This document shows, one piece after another, positions 32,641 through 44,686 of a DNA stretch of 64,000 bases; positions within the stretch are counted from its first letter, which is position 1; each line of letters starts with the position of its first letter. Under the pieces are notes generated by a model. The model was not told the DNA's origin. It worked only from the letters and a program-made list of their open reading frames with translations, and did not search any database. The position numbers were made by a program, and so were the translations under genes. Origin of the DNA: Lathyrus oleraceus (Eukaryota; Streptophyta; Magnoliopsida; Fabales; Fabaceae); NCBI RefSeq assembly GCF_024323335.1, contig NC_066584.1, positions 424,662,319-424,726,318 of the forward strand, given 5' to 3'.

Positions 32641-33332
32641 AGAAGTGGATAGAAGCCATCAAATCTGAAATGGATTCCATGTACACAAACCAGGTTTGGA
32701 CCTTGGTAGAGCCTCCTGTAGGAGTTAACCCTGTAGAATGCAAGTAGGTCTTCAAAAGGAAGACTGACATGGATGGTAAGGTACATACATATAAGGCAAG
32801 ACTGGTTGTAAAAGGATATAAACAAATTCATGGGGTTGACTATGATGAAACCTTTTCACCAGTTGCAATGCTTAAATCTGTTCGGATTTTACTTGCTATC
32901 GCTGCATATCATGATTATGAAATATGGCAGATGGATGTCAAAACTGTTTTCATCAATGGGAATCTTCTTGAGGATGTGTACATGACACAACCTGAAGGAT
33001 TTGACATACCTAAAGAAGCCCTAAAGATATGTAAGTTACAAAGATCAATTTATGGATTGAAGCAAGCTTCCAGAAGCTGGAATCTTCGTTTTGATGAAAC
33101 AGTAAAACAATATGGATTCATCAAGAGCGAAGATGAGCCTTGTGTCTACAAGAAGGTTAGTGGGAGCATGATCGTTTTCCTGGTATTATATGTAGATGAC
33201 AAATTACTCATTGGAAACGATGTCCCTACCCTACAACAAGTAAAGTCTTGGTCGGGGAAATGCTTTTCTATAAAGGACCTAGGTGAAGCAGCCTATATAT
33301 TAGGAATCAGAATCTATAGAGATAGATCATAA
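32641..33332 (+). pseudogene. Copia-B reverse transcriptase
   Basis: Open from 32769 with YKARLVVKGYKQ, WQMDVKTVFING (catalytic Asp kept; Val and Ile where Ala and Leu are usual), SIYGLKQASRSW and LYVDDKLLIGND (Asp pair kept; Lys where a hydrophobic residue is usual). The N-terminal ~40 residues are broken by stops, and a TAA at 33330 cuts it from RNase H. Confidence 0.88.
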
Positions 33333-34180
33333 AAACTGCTTGGCCTAAGTCAGAGTACATACATAGACAAAGTGCTGAGACGCTTTCATATGCATGATTC
33401 CAAGAAAGGATTCATACCTATGCAACATGGTCTGTGTCTATCAAAAACACAATCCCCTTCAACTAAGGAAGAAAGGGATCACATGAATAAGATTCCATAT
33501 GCATCTGCAATAGGATCTATCATGTATGCCATGTTATGTACTCGACCAGATGTCTCGTATGCTTTGAGTGCAACGAGTAGGTACCAATCTGATCCTTGTG
33601 ATGCTCATTGGGTAGCTGTCAAGAATATCCTTAAGTATTTGAGAAGGACTAAGGATTCATTCTTGATATATGGAGGTCAGGAAGAGCTGGTTGTAATTGG
33701 ATACACCGATGCTAGCTTCCAGACAAATAAGGATGACTTTAGATTGTAATTTGGTTATGTGTTTTGCTTAAACGGTGGCGCTGTGAGCTGGAAAAGTTCA
33801 AAACAAGATACAGTTGCTGATTCTACAACCGAGGCCGAGTATATTGCTGCCTCAAGTGCAGCAAAGGAAGCTGTTTGGATCAAAAAGTTCATTAGTGAAC
33901 TTGGCATGGTTCCTAGCATTGTGGATCCCATTGGTATCTATTGTGATAATAATCGTGCTATCGCACAAGCTAAGGAACCTAAATCTCAGCAACGATCCAA
34001 ACACATACTTAGGAGTTATCACCTCATTCGAGAGATAATAGATAGAGGAGATGTGAAAATATACAGAGTACCAACACTTGACAATATTGCTGACCCACTA
34101 ACAAAGCCTCTTGCGCAGCAGAAGCATGATGGTCATACTAGATCTATGGGCATCAGGGGTATGCCTGATTGGCTCTAGTG
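33333..34180 (+). pseudogene. Copia-B RNase H
   Basis: Keeps GYTDASF, TTEAEYIAAS, YCDNNRAI and NIADPLTKPL, so all acidic residues are present. One TAA near 33747 interrupts it. It ends with a TAG after GMPDWL, and the polypurine tract AGTGGGAGAT (34183-34192) directly abuts the 3' LTR. Confidence 0.9.
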
Positions 34181-34192
34181 CTAGTGGGAGAT

Positions 34193-35528
34193 TGTTGGTG
34201 TAAGACCTAGAGGCCAATACTTTTGGTACTTGTATCAAATTATTTATTAATAATAAAAGGCTTTTTCTTTATTATGTTTGGTTAATAAAGTCCCTAGAAT
34301 AGCTAGTCCGTTTAATGTATCAAGTGTGACTTAATCATGAGATCACATTAAACATAAGGACACTATTCTTAAAGTATCCGTAGTCGAGCTTTATTGTGAA
34401 GTGGGATAACATTAAAGCATAAAGACTATTATGTATATAGACTGATGGTCACATCTTATGGATCATGGATAAGGAGTTATCAAGTCTTAAACATAAGTAT
34501 GAATATTAAGAGTAATATTTATACTGGATTGACCCGCTATGAGAATACTATATAGAATGTTATGCAAAGTGTCATAAGTTATTCTCATGGTGATAATGGT
34601 GTATACCACCCTTCGACCTGAAACCACTATGGACCCTAGATGTAGAGGTGAGTGCCTTGTTGCTGATCAAACGTTGTCCGTAACTGGATGACCATAAAGA
34701 TAGTTGATGGGTACTCCACGAAGCATGCTAGGGGACATGAGTGACCTAGATGGAATTTGTCCATCCTGCGTAATAGGATAAATATCTATGGGCCCAATAT
34801 TGAACTAGACAAGGATGACACGGTCTACGCCTTGTGTTCAATATAGACATAAGGGCAAAAGGGTAATTATACACATAAGTATTATCACAGAAGGATTTGT
34901 CAGATCACATGACATTTTCGTGTCTTGGGTAGCAGTGATGTGTTACTAGATACCGCTCACTGTTTATTATGTTAAATGCGTGATTTAATATAATTGTCAA
35001 TGCCATGAAAACCTACAGGGTCACACACAAAAGGACGGATTGATGAGAGATAGAGTAACTATCGTAAGGTACAATGCACTTAAGTGAATTGTAGAACATC
35101 GTAAGGTACAGTGTACTTAAGAAGAATACGAAATATGGTAAGGTACCACGCGCTTAAGTGATTTTGGCATATTATAAAATATGGGCCACATACACTTAAG
35201 TGGGCTTTTTAGCTTGTAGCCCACACAAGTGGTTCTATAAATAGAACCCTTGTGCAGAAGCATTTTGTGCAGTTGCAATTCCGTTTTCTCTTTCTCACTC
35301 AAAGCCTTCATTTGTAGCAACTAGCACTGAGATTGAAGGAATCCGTTCGTGTGAACTGAGTAGAGTCGTTGTCGTCGTTCAACGTTCGTGATTGCTCCGT
35401 AGATCTGCATCAAAGGTTTCAATCGTCACAAGAGATAACGATTCTATCATTGATCATACCCATTCGTAAGGATCACTAAAGGAGAAAATTTTAATTTCTG
35501 CCGCATTTTGGATCACTATTATCCTTCA
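34193..35528 (+). repeat. Copia-B 3' LTR
   Basis: 1336 bp, nearly identical to 10606-11948 with a small deletion near 35060 in the GTAAGGTAC repeats. TSD AATTG follows at 35529-35533. Confidence 0.93.
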
Positions 35529-35533
35529 AATTG

Positions 35534-35705
35534 TTCCCCAAGAAGAAGCATCCTCCTGATGTGCTTTTCCTATCATCAGCACTTCCAGCCCAATTAGCAT
35601 CACAATATCCAGACATCACAGATTCAGATCCATGAGTGTATAGCATCCCATAGTCACTAGTGCCATTGACATATTTTAGGATCCTTTTCACTTGGTTTAT
35701 GTGAC
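35534..35705 (-). pseudogene. Copia-C RNase H sliver between two insertions
   Basis: On - it reads VKRILKYVNGTSDYGM, SGYCDANWAGS (first RNase H Asp) and CFFLGNNL. This text is continuous with 52475 on one side and with 10600 on the other once the two insertions are removed. Confidence 0.92.
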
Positions 35706-35989
35706 TGATCAGTCACCATTTACATTAAGTTTTCATTACTGATCCGACGCAAAACAGAGACATTTGACACACTGCGCAAGCATTTATGGTACATTTCGAG
35801 GCAGTTTTACTTCTGCTATTTTATTTACGCGTTTGTTATCTTTGTTATGTTTTACCTTTTATTATCTTGATTTTATACGTGGGATAGCTGTGTTTTTGTC
35901 CGACAGATCCAGGTAGAAGAACCGGAGAACTCAGAACAAGACATTGCGAGATTCCGGCATGCAAAGGAGCAGAAAACCCCGCTACAGGA

Positions 35990-36215
35990 GGCCTGACATG
36001 GCCACCCGTGTCACCTGACACGAACCGTGTCAGGGCAAGGGAAGCAAGTGAAGAAAATAGTAGCCTGACACGGCCACCCGTGTCAGCTGAAACGGGCCGT
36101 GTCAGGCAGAAACCTCAACCGTGTCACCCCTACCATGGGCGTGTCAGCTTAAACAGTAGGCTGACATAGCCACCCGTGTCAGCTGACACGGGCCGTGTCA
36201 GCCCAAGCCCAAAAT
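35990..36215 (+). repeat. Palindromic TGTC/GACA array in Athila 5' LTR (U3)
   Basis: Three units built from GCCACCCGTGTCAGCTGACA and ACGGGCCGTGTCAG text. GTGTCAGCTGACAC and the GACACGG/CCGTGTC arms are self-complementary. The same array is in the 3' LTR (51311-51525). Confidence 0.9.
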
Positions 36216-36297
36216 TTCCAGTTTTCTTGGGCTTTTCATTCTTCGGGCTTTTTAGAGATATCTTTGGACCTGTCCAACTGCTGCTTGGAACTTTCAC

Positions 36298-36306
36298 TAT
36301 AAAAAG
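36298..36306 (+). promoter_or_regulatory. TATA box of Athila 5' LTR
   Basis: TATAAAAAG about 90 bp downstream of the palindromic array; repeated in the 3' LTR at 51620. Confidence 0.65.
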
Positions 36307-36494
36307 AGGTCTTCTGCCAAAGGAAAAATCATCGGGGAATACGGTAAAACACAGTATTGTGAAGCAATCAAGTATTACAGAGATCAAGGCATTCAGAGAG
36401 CTGAAGATATTCATGAGCGGGAGCGATTGAAGATCAAAGTCATCCAATTACTTGTAATGTGTAATTTTTATCTTGAATTTGTTTTAAAAAATAT

Positions 36495-39400
36495 TGTCGC
36501 ATTACGCGAAAAACTGGCGGGAAAACGAAAACAACAGAGCCGCCGCCGTGCGTTATTTATCCCAAAAGAGGGAAAGGAAACGCTCGAAGTAAACCTGGAA
36601 AAGACATGGTCTCGCGACCAAAGAGAATGAGATCGGGAGTCGGTTATGCGAAGGGAAGGTATTAGCACCCCTACGCATCCGTCGTACTCGACTGGATCCA
36701 CGCACAAAAGGAAGGATAAAGGTTGCTAAAACACTGCTCACAAACAAACACACTGGCTGAAAGAGACACAAGAAAACAAACGAAACTAACTCGGCAGGAT
36801 ATCGCATCCTGGGCCTACGTAGTCTATCAGACACAGACATCAGAGTCGACGTAGTTCGGGACAGGGGGAAACGTGCTCGCTAGGATGTCGCATCCTATGC
36901 ATACGTATCTTCTCGGACTAAAGAAGAATCAGAGCACTCGTAGCTCGGCTAACACACACCAAACAAAACAACACAGGAAATCGACTGCCAATCGCTGGAC
37001 TTACGTCAAACTCCACACCAAACAGGCAAACATGGAAACCGAATGCCAATCGCTGGACTTACATCAGACTCCGAACCAACAAACACACACTGGAAACTAA
37101 CTGCCAATCGCTGGACTTACGTCAGACTCCAACAAAGAAACTGGAAACCGAATGCCAATCGCTGGACTTACATCGGACTCCAACCAGAAAAGGAGAAACA
37201 ACTCACACAAACAAAACAAAAGGGTGCCCGGAGAGATCAGCTCATCTCCTGCCTACGTACCTCATATGGTATGAGGATCAGGGCGACGTAGTTACCCTAC
37301 GCATGGACAAAGGACTAGCCTAACCAGATACAAAGGGAGACAAACTACTAGGGAGACTACGACTCGAGCCTAGCAGTTATCATGCATATCATCCCTATGT
37401 TAAGGTTGCTATCTAACTTGCACAGGGAGCAAGCTATCCTAAACACAGCACAAGCAAAGCAAACATTCACACAAATAGCACACACTATATACAAACAAAG
37501 TGGGCTCACACAAGGTTAAGCTTTAGTCAAGGGGTCATGTCAACCTCGACAAACAAGCCACTGTAACAGGGTGATGTTAGCTCTTAACCCTAACATTGAG
37601 AGTTAGGGTGAAGCAGATGAAATAGGAAGTGAGGGGCGTGCCTCACAGCTCTTATCCCTGGCCTGGGAGAGCTTCAAACAAATGAAGGTGTGGGAGTTCA
37701 GAAAGTTGGAACTCTTCTATCCACATGACTGACACAACAAAGATCTTGGGCTATTATCCACAATGCATCAACACAAGGTGTGTGTGAGCAAAGTGGATGA
37801 CTCACTGATTAGCAGGAGATGGACTACACATCTCTTGTATCTGCCAATGCCTCTTCACTTAGGAGGTCTTTGATATGTATAGGGGACAAAGATAAACAAA
37901 CACAAGCATTGCCTCTTAAGGAGGACTTCAGACAGGTGCCTGCCCAAGTAACAGGACAGGTCTTCCAGACTACATGAAGTCAGAGAAATTATACCTCAAT
38001 GCTTAAGCTATCAAGCAAAGCAAAAGAAAGTTCACAAAGGAACTATAGCAACTAAGGTACCTGAAAACAATCTAACTCAGTCAGTACACAACTCAAAAAG
38101 TCAAACAGAATAGTCAACAGTCAACAGACAATACACAATCAAACAAACAAAGCAACAAGGTGCAAGGCACAAGCTCAACTCAAAGGAGCTAAAAGCAACC
38201 TACAAAACAAGTCAAGATTAGTCAACATCAAACAAATAATCCAACTTAAGAAATGTGAATCAATCCACCTCAAGGCCAAATGCTTCTTATCCTGAAAACA
38301 AAACTCAAACATAAGCACCAACCACTAGGACTAGGCCTAGGGTCAAAGAGGGAGAAATAATTCAAAACAGAACATGAAAATTGACAAGAATCAAGATTAA
38401 TCAATTAGGAACAATATCCAAGTGGTATCATATCAATAGCATCAACCAAGTTCATTTCACAAAGCACATAAGGCAAAGCATGCAAGTTGAAAGCTCATTG
38501 AAGCAAACAGAATGAACCAATCCACATCAACTCAAACATAATTCAATAAATCCCAAGAAAACTCATGGCTAAACAGCACACATCACATGATCATCCCACC
38601 AAAATTCAAGGCATTTGGACAAGTAGAAGCATGGCAAATAAATTCCATAAGGCAAGGCAAGCACAAACAAGCCCAATTAGGGCACAAATAGATGCATCAA
38701 CTTCACACAAGCCTAAAACAGAATCTAAACATGATAAATGCATCAAACCAAAGCCATAATAAACTTCAAAGTGTCTAGAATCAATGTGCAAAATTTCAAG
38801 TTCATAGGATAAACATCAAGCATTTCACAAATCATCTAAGTTCATGACTATCAAAAAGTGCACAAATGACAAGCCAGCAAGAAAAATCCCAAACAAATCA
38901 GAAATCATTCCAAAAATTCCATAAAAATTCACAAGCAATCCTAACATTCAGAAGTAGCATCATGCAAACAATCTCATCAATTGGCATTGAAATGGCATGG
39001 CAAATAAAATCCACAAGTTGAGCAAGCAATGGTGTGACACACATTGTCACACCTACATTAAACAGATCATATCTCAACAACCAGAAATGAGAAAAATGCA
39101 AACTCTATACCAAAATGTCCATTAGGATGTCTATTTTAAGCACACAAAATTTCATAATCATTGGAGCAAAACTCATCATTTCATGAAGGATATGGCAAGG
39201 AAGGTCAAGAAAATACACACATACACAATCTCTAAGCCAATTTAAATTCCAACCGTGCAAAATTTCTGGAAAAAATCTCATAAAATACTAGACATCATGA
39301 GGAACAATGTGCAAAAAATCTCATGTGATTTGGATGCGTATTTATGGAGTTATGATATTTTAAATGAAGAGAAAAATTAAAAATGCATGAATGAAGCATA

Positions 39401-41338
39401 TGAACATGGATAGCATAAATGAACTAAAATGCAAAAAAGCCAAAATGAAAATGTCATGAACTCGGAATCGAACCGAGTAAGAATTTGAACCAGGCGCGTT
39501 TTAGGTGAAACACGCCGTTTCACTTAATCTACCTGGCAGTGGAAATAAGTAACAACCAATCAAAGTGCCACGTGAAAGCCAAATGTACCAATACATGCGC
39601 AGAAACATAAAAACACATGCACATTGGTGCCAACAAGATCAAACACGATCTGGAAATCTAAAACCCTAACATTCATCCATTGTTCATCCTGTTCATCATC
39701 CTCAAGAACAAACCATCACAGAAATTCACAATAAGCATACCAATAGACTCGTCTCACATCATACATCAACAATCCAATATTAATTTAACCTAATTCAGCA
39801 CATGTTCAAAGAATCGAGCAAGAACAGTTTCTCATACCAAACTTATAATCATCATAACTAACTCATTACTGCATGAAAATTCACGATCTAAAGCTCAGTA
39901 TAACCACCAATGAAAGATCTACAAGATGCATCTATCAATTTCATAAATCGTGACATTCGAAATCTAACCTTGCTGGAGAAACAGAAGTGGAATCGTGCAA
40001 TTCGAGTCCTGAAATGCTGAAACAGATGTTCTTCCAAGCTTAGATGAATGAATGGATCAGGAAGAATAGCTCAATTGTGCTTGCTTTGTCCAGAAACTTC
40101 AATTTCCATGAAAGAGCATAAACTTCAACAGCTGCGATTGATGAATTCTCCTGGATCTTGCTTCCAAAACACTCTTCAATGCTCCTATGTGATGAATCAA
40201 CCAAGAAATAGGCAATGCTTTTGCAGAATTTGGATGAAAAAGTTGAGAGAAAGTTGGAGTGAAAATTCTAGATCTGAGATTTGTGAAGTTTTTTTTTGAT
40301 TTTCTGTTAGGATTAGCTATATATACCATCTGTTAATGAAGCCCTTAATCACCATTAGCCAAATGCAAGTGGATTAAGTGAAATGAAGGTGTTGATGCAA
40401 ATTGTGCAATTCACCTCTACATGTGCAAGGCAATGGAACAGTGCACGATTTTCACTTGGAATGAGTTTCAAATGCTGTTTGGAGGCAAATGCAATTGGTA
40501 AAAGGTGAATACTATGCATAATTTTCAAATAACTACTTTCCCTCCAAAATTCAAATGGAAAGTCCAAAAATTTTGTAATGGAAATTCATGGTTTATGATG
40601 CATATTTTGGATAGTAGAGATCAAGAGAGAAATGTTCCAAAAAAAACCATCTCATTTGGCCTTTTGGTTCAAAAGTTATGCACTTGTGAAGTTCAAATTT
40701 GCTTGACAATGATTGATCCATATCTTGCCAACCACACATGGGAAATTCATGTTCTTGGACTTTTTGGAAAGGTGAGAACAAGATCTTCAACTTTCATGTT
40801 GGACAAAATTTAATTTGAAGCTTTCTTGATGATGTAAACTTGAGGAGAAGACCTTTCCATTTTTGGCAATTTCAAATTACAGGTCACTTACTATTTTTGG
40901 AAACTTTTCATCTGACCTCAAATTCTCCAATGTTGATGTTTGCATCGTCAAATGAGACTTGTATGGACATGAATGAGGCCTCTCTAACCATCTCCCACCT
41001 TCAAATCCATGATTGAATGCACAGTTGACTTTGGTTGACTTTCTAGGGTTTCAGATGAATTGCATCTTGACTGATGATCTCTGAACATCCAACCTTTGGC
41101 CAAACCACTTCAAAATGATCCCTAGGTCATATGAACACAATGAGCCAACCCTGGGGCTTTGCTTCAATAGGAATTGCACATGCTTTCTTGCACAACTGGA
41201 TCTCCTAACCAGTCTTGACTGATGAACTGATGACTTGGCAATGGACAATGCAATGCTATGCAGTGGACAATGCTAATGTTAATGACCTAAAATGAAAATG
41301 AATATACAAAATGGGAGGTGCAAATTTGAGGTGCTACA
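36495..41338 (-). mobile_element. Ogre-like solo LTR (-) in Athila 5' LTR
   Basis: 4844 bp. On - it starts TGTAGCACCTC and ends ATGCGACA. TSD AATAT is at 36490-36494 and 41339-41343. The uninterrupted Athila 3' LTR shows the empty site. TATA-like TATATATA on - at about 40317-40326. Shared blocks with the + solo LTR at 25884 (for example GGTCATGTCAACCTCGACAA text near 37534 versus its complement near 29556) show a related Ogre/Tat family. Confidence 0.9.
36976..37190 (-). repeat. Four-copy ~57-bp minisatellite in the - solo LTR
   Basis: GCCAATCGCTGGACTTAC recurs at 36987, 37044, 37103 and 37153. Homologous units occur twice in the + solo LTR near 29661. Confidence 0.88.
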
Positions 41339-42003
41339 AATATGAGTAGCTAAACCCCCCAATGCTAGGGGGGTGTCCCTGATTTAGAATTGTAATGAAT
41401 TTGAGTTTACATTTGCATTTATAATATTTTGTTTACGGTAACCTTTTGATGTGTTTATTGCTTTCTCTTTCGGACCAATTGAGATTTATTTGTGGTTATC
41501 AATTAGGCTGGACCGCCATTGATAAAGTTTTTATCAGGTTACTCTACAGTAGATATCACCTAGGACTAGGGATACCCTGTATGAACCAGAGCATTCTTGA
41601 TATTATACAACTTTACTTCACCCTAATTGGCTATGGACATAGGAATTAGGGTAGATTGATTAAAGGTTTTCTCACCAAGGACTTGGGAGAAAATACCCTT
41701 GAGAACTGGTAATAATTAATATTTGTTGATGCAATAGTAACTCAGAGTTGTTGCAGGGATAAATCATACACCTTCCCTGGTATTGTTCCTTTTTCTCTAT
41801 AAACCCTTATTTTCATATTTCTTTACCTTTACTTTTATTATTATATTTTTACACTCAAAATACAAATTCATACTTTTTATTTAATTGAATGATAATTTAA
41901 ACTCAATACTAACGTGCAGTCCTTAAGATCGACATTCGGGGAATTTCCCCATTATTACTATAAAAGGCAAAATAGTACACTTGCTATTTTCCCGATCAAG
42001 TTT

Positions 42004-42021
42004 TTGGCGCCGTTGCCGGAG
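42004..42021 (+). other. Primer-binding site of Athila element (tRNA-Asp type)
   Basis: TGGCGCCGTTGCCGGAGA differs by one base from the complement of the plant tRNA-Asp 3' end (TGGCGCCGTTGCCGGGGA), the known primer of Athila/Calypso elements. Confidence 0.88.
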
Positions 42022-42112
42022 ACTGCCAAAAATATAGAGTTTAATTTTATTTCAATTAAAATTTTGTTGCTCTACAATAAAATTATTTTTCTGTCATTTA
42101 TAATTTACTAAT

Positions 42113-43435
42113 TTGTGTATGCGAGAAGAACCCTCAGCTGAATTTCTTTTTGACGCAGAGATCGAGAGAACCCTTCACAGAAGACACAAAGAACAAAGAG
42201 TGGATTCTACAGAAGAAAGTACCTCGGATTACTCAGAAGTCAAGGAACCAATGGCTGAAGTTCCTCCAATTCCACCTCCTCCACCTTCGAAAAGACTCCT
42301 GGGTGACTATGGAGGTGCAAATGCACCGGGTGATCGACTGACCATTGTTAACCAATCGGTGAATGTGACGAATTTTCAACTACATCCTAGCACGATCAAT
42401 CAATTGGAAAGAAAACCTTTCACCGAAAAGGTTAATGAAGATGCCAACAAACACCTACACAGATTTCTGACCATGAGCACCACCCTGAAAATTGATGGTC
42501 ATACTGATGAAGCAAAAAAATTAAGAATGTTCTCGTTCACTTTAGCTGAAGACGCGGAAGAATGGTTATATTATCTCCCTTCCGGTAGTATCACTTCCTG
42601 GGAGGAGATGGAAATTGCATTCTTAAATGAGTATTTTCCAGCATCAGTATTCCTGAGAAAAAGGTATGAAATTTTGAATTTCAAACAGAAGGATGGTGAA
42701 TCATTGGGAGACACTTACAAAAGATTCAAAAGAATATTAGTTGCGTGTCCCACTCATAATATGGATCAGACCGAACAAATGCAGATGTTCGTTAATGGGC
42801 TGAAAATAAAAACAAAACGGTTGATCGGTACAATAGCCGGTGGCCCAACAAATTTCTCAACAGCCACTGGTATCAAGAGGATTATTGAAGCAATAGCTGC
42901 CAATGAGCATCTAGAGCTATATGACAGGTGTACCAGTCAGCCAGACGGGGTAATTGATCTAAAATTAGAGATAAATAAAATCCGTCTGGAAGACACTGTT
43001 GCTGCCGAAGTAAACAAAAAGCTGAAAGCTATGAATATAGGTACTCAACAGATAGCATAGGCTCAGCCAGCTCAGGCGAGTACTTGTGAAATCTTTAATG
43101 GACCTCATCACACGGTGTATTGCTTTGCGACTCCCCAACAAATTGAAGAGATCAAATTCTTGAAGCAGAATAATCCCTACTCTAACACTTACAATCTAGG
43201 TTGGAAGAATCATCCAAACTTCTCCTGGAAAGATCAGAGAGGGAATGTTCCGCAACAAGGTACATGGCAATATCAGACTCAGTATCAGCAACAGCAGCAA
43301 CAACAATAAGCACCTAAAAAGGTTGAATGGGAGATTGCCATTGAAAAGTTAGCAGCCCACATCATACAGTTTCAAGAAGAAACAAGGACTAATCAGAAAA
43401 ACACCACAGCCTTCATCAAAAATCTTGAAGTTCAG
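42113..43435 (+). pseudogene. gag: Athila gag
   Basis: Met at 42113 or, equally likely, 42119. A Pro-rich stretch (residues ~50-60) precedes the capsid domain (~100-270: FTLAEDAEEWLYYLP, WEEMEIAFLNEYFPAS, ESLGDTYKRFKRILVACP). A TAG at 43058 and a TAA at 43307 interrupt one continuous frame; the second falls at the end of a Gln run. The frame then continues into the protease block. Confidence 0.88.
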
Positions 43436-44686
43436 ATGGGACAGATAACACAACAGTTAGCTTCAAACTCTCAAGCCCCTGGCACCCTACCTAGTGGTAC
43501 GGTGACAAATTCGCGGGAACATAACATTGTTAACGCTGTCACAACCCGAAGTGGAAAGTCAACAGAGGAAAATGATATAGAAAAAGATGGATTAATAGAG
43601 GTGGATTTAGGAATCAAGGAAACAAAAGTCCAAGATGAAGAAGCAATACCACCTCCTGTCAAGGATAATGAGAAGGTTCCAAAACCCATAATCAAACTCC
43701 CTTACCCTCCACGACAGAAAAAGAAAAATCAACATGAGAAGAATTTTGAGAAGTTTCTGGAGATGTTCAAAAAACTCGAAACCAATATCCCTTTTTCTGA
43801 AGCATTGGAACAAATGCCAATATATGCCAAGTTCATGAAAGACATAATTTCCAAGAAGCGTTCCACTGATAGGGAACCGATCATCCTGACTGAAACATGC
43901 AGTGCCGTTCTCCAAGGCATGAAAATCCCAGTGAAAAAGAAATACAGAGGATCGGTTACTATTCCTTGCACTATTGGTGATAGAAAATTCAAGAAGGCTC
44001 TGATTGACTTAGGAGCGAGTGTAAGTTTGATGCCACTATCCATCTATAAGAAATTAGGCATCGGTTCTGTTCAAGATACTCGAATGACCCTTCAATTTGC
44101 GGATCGCTCTGTTAGGCGACCCTATGGTATTGTGGAAGATGTTCTTGTAAAAATTGACAAGTTTGTCTTTCCAGTCGACTTCGTCATTTTGGAAATGCCG
44201 GAGGATGAAGAGATCCCTCTCATATTGGGAAGACCTTTCTTGGAAACAGGACGGTGTATGATAGATATTAAGGAAGGAACTATGACCCTCAAGGTCTATG
44301 ATGAAGAGTTAAAGATAGATGTGAGGAATACCATGCAATACAAAGATGATATCGGCACAAGCAACACTATAGAGATAATCAACCAAGTAATTGCTCAAGA
44401 AAATGAGCAGCATATACCCCGGTCACCACTAAACTGGGTCTTAAGCTTGTCCATTTTTGAAAGTAATGAAGATGAAGAAGTATCTGAGGTGCTTGCTCTG
44501 ATGGAAAAACAACCTGAATGGATTAGATCTAGACCACACCGGTGGGAAGATCTAAGACCACCACCATCCGATGTCACTGAAGAACCAAAAAAAGGGGTGA
44601 ATCTGAAACAGTTGCCAACAAATCTGACGTATGTATTTCTAGACACTGAAGAAAAATGTCCAGCCATCATTAATGCTAGTCTATAG
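43436..44686 (+). pseudogene. Athila protease region of gag-pro
   Basis: 416 open codons in the gag frame. A Lys/Glu/Pro-rich linker, then FSEALEQMPIYAKFMKDI (typical of Athila), then the aspartic protease: ALIDLGASVSLMP (Asp at 44006, Asp-Leu-Gly as usual in this lineage) and ILGRPFLETGR. It matures the polyprotein. A TAG at 44684 separates it from RT. Confidence 0.9.

Larger units (their letters stand above)
10606..35528 (+). mobile_element. Copia-B: Angela-like Ty1/copia element with two nested insertions
   Basis: LTRs 10606-11948 and 34193-35528 both begin TGTTGGTGTAAG and end CCTTCA. TSD AATTG is at 10601-10605 and 35529-35533. The primer-binding site follows the first LTR and the polypurine tract precedes the second. 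The interior has a long leader, gag, protease, integrase, RT and RNase H on +. Removing the Tat element and the Ogre solo LTR leaves about 8.3 kb, normal for this type. The Angela-like assignment rests on the LTR start and gag text from memory. Numerous stops show it is old and dead. Confidence 0.92.
35706..41998 (+). repeat. Athila 5' LTR, split by a solo LTR
   Basis: Parts 35706-36494 and 41344-41998. Three palindromic repeat units lie upstream of the TATA box TATAAAAAG (36298-36306). Confidence 0.9.

Noticed and set aside
36873..37291. Short + open frames with repeated NRWTYV-like text
   Set aside because: Translation of the minisatellite in the - solo LTR; not a gene.
39400..40300. Host gene with exons around the GAACTCGGAATCGAACCGAG text (tRNA-like) near 39458
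   Set aside because: The short stretch resembles part of a T-arm, but no clover-leaf or anticodon stem follows, and it lies inside the solo LTR.
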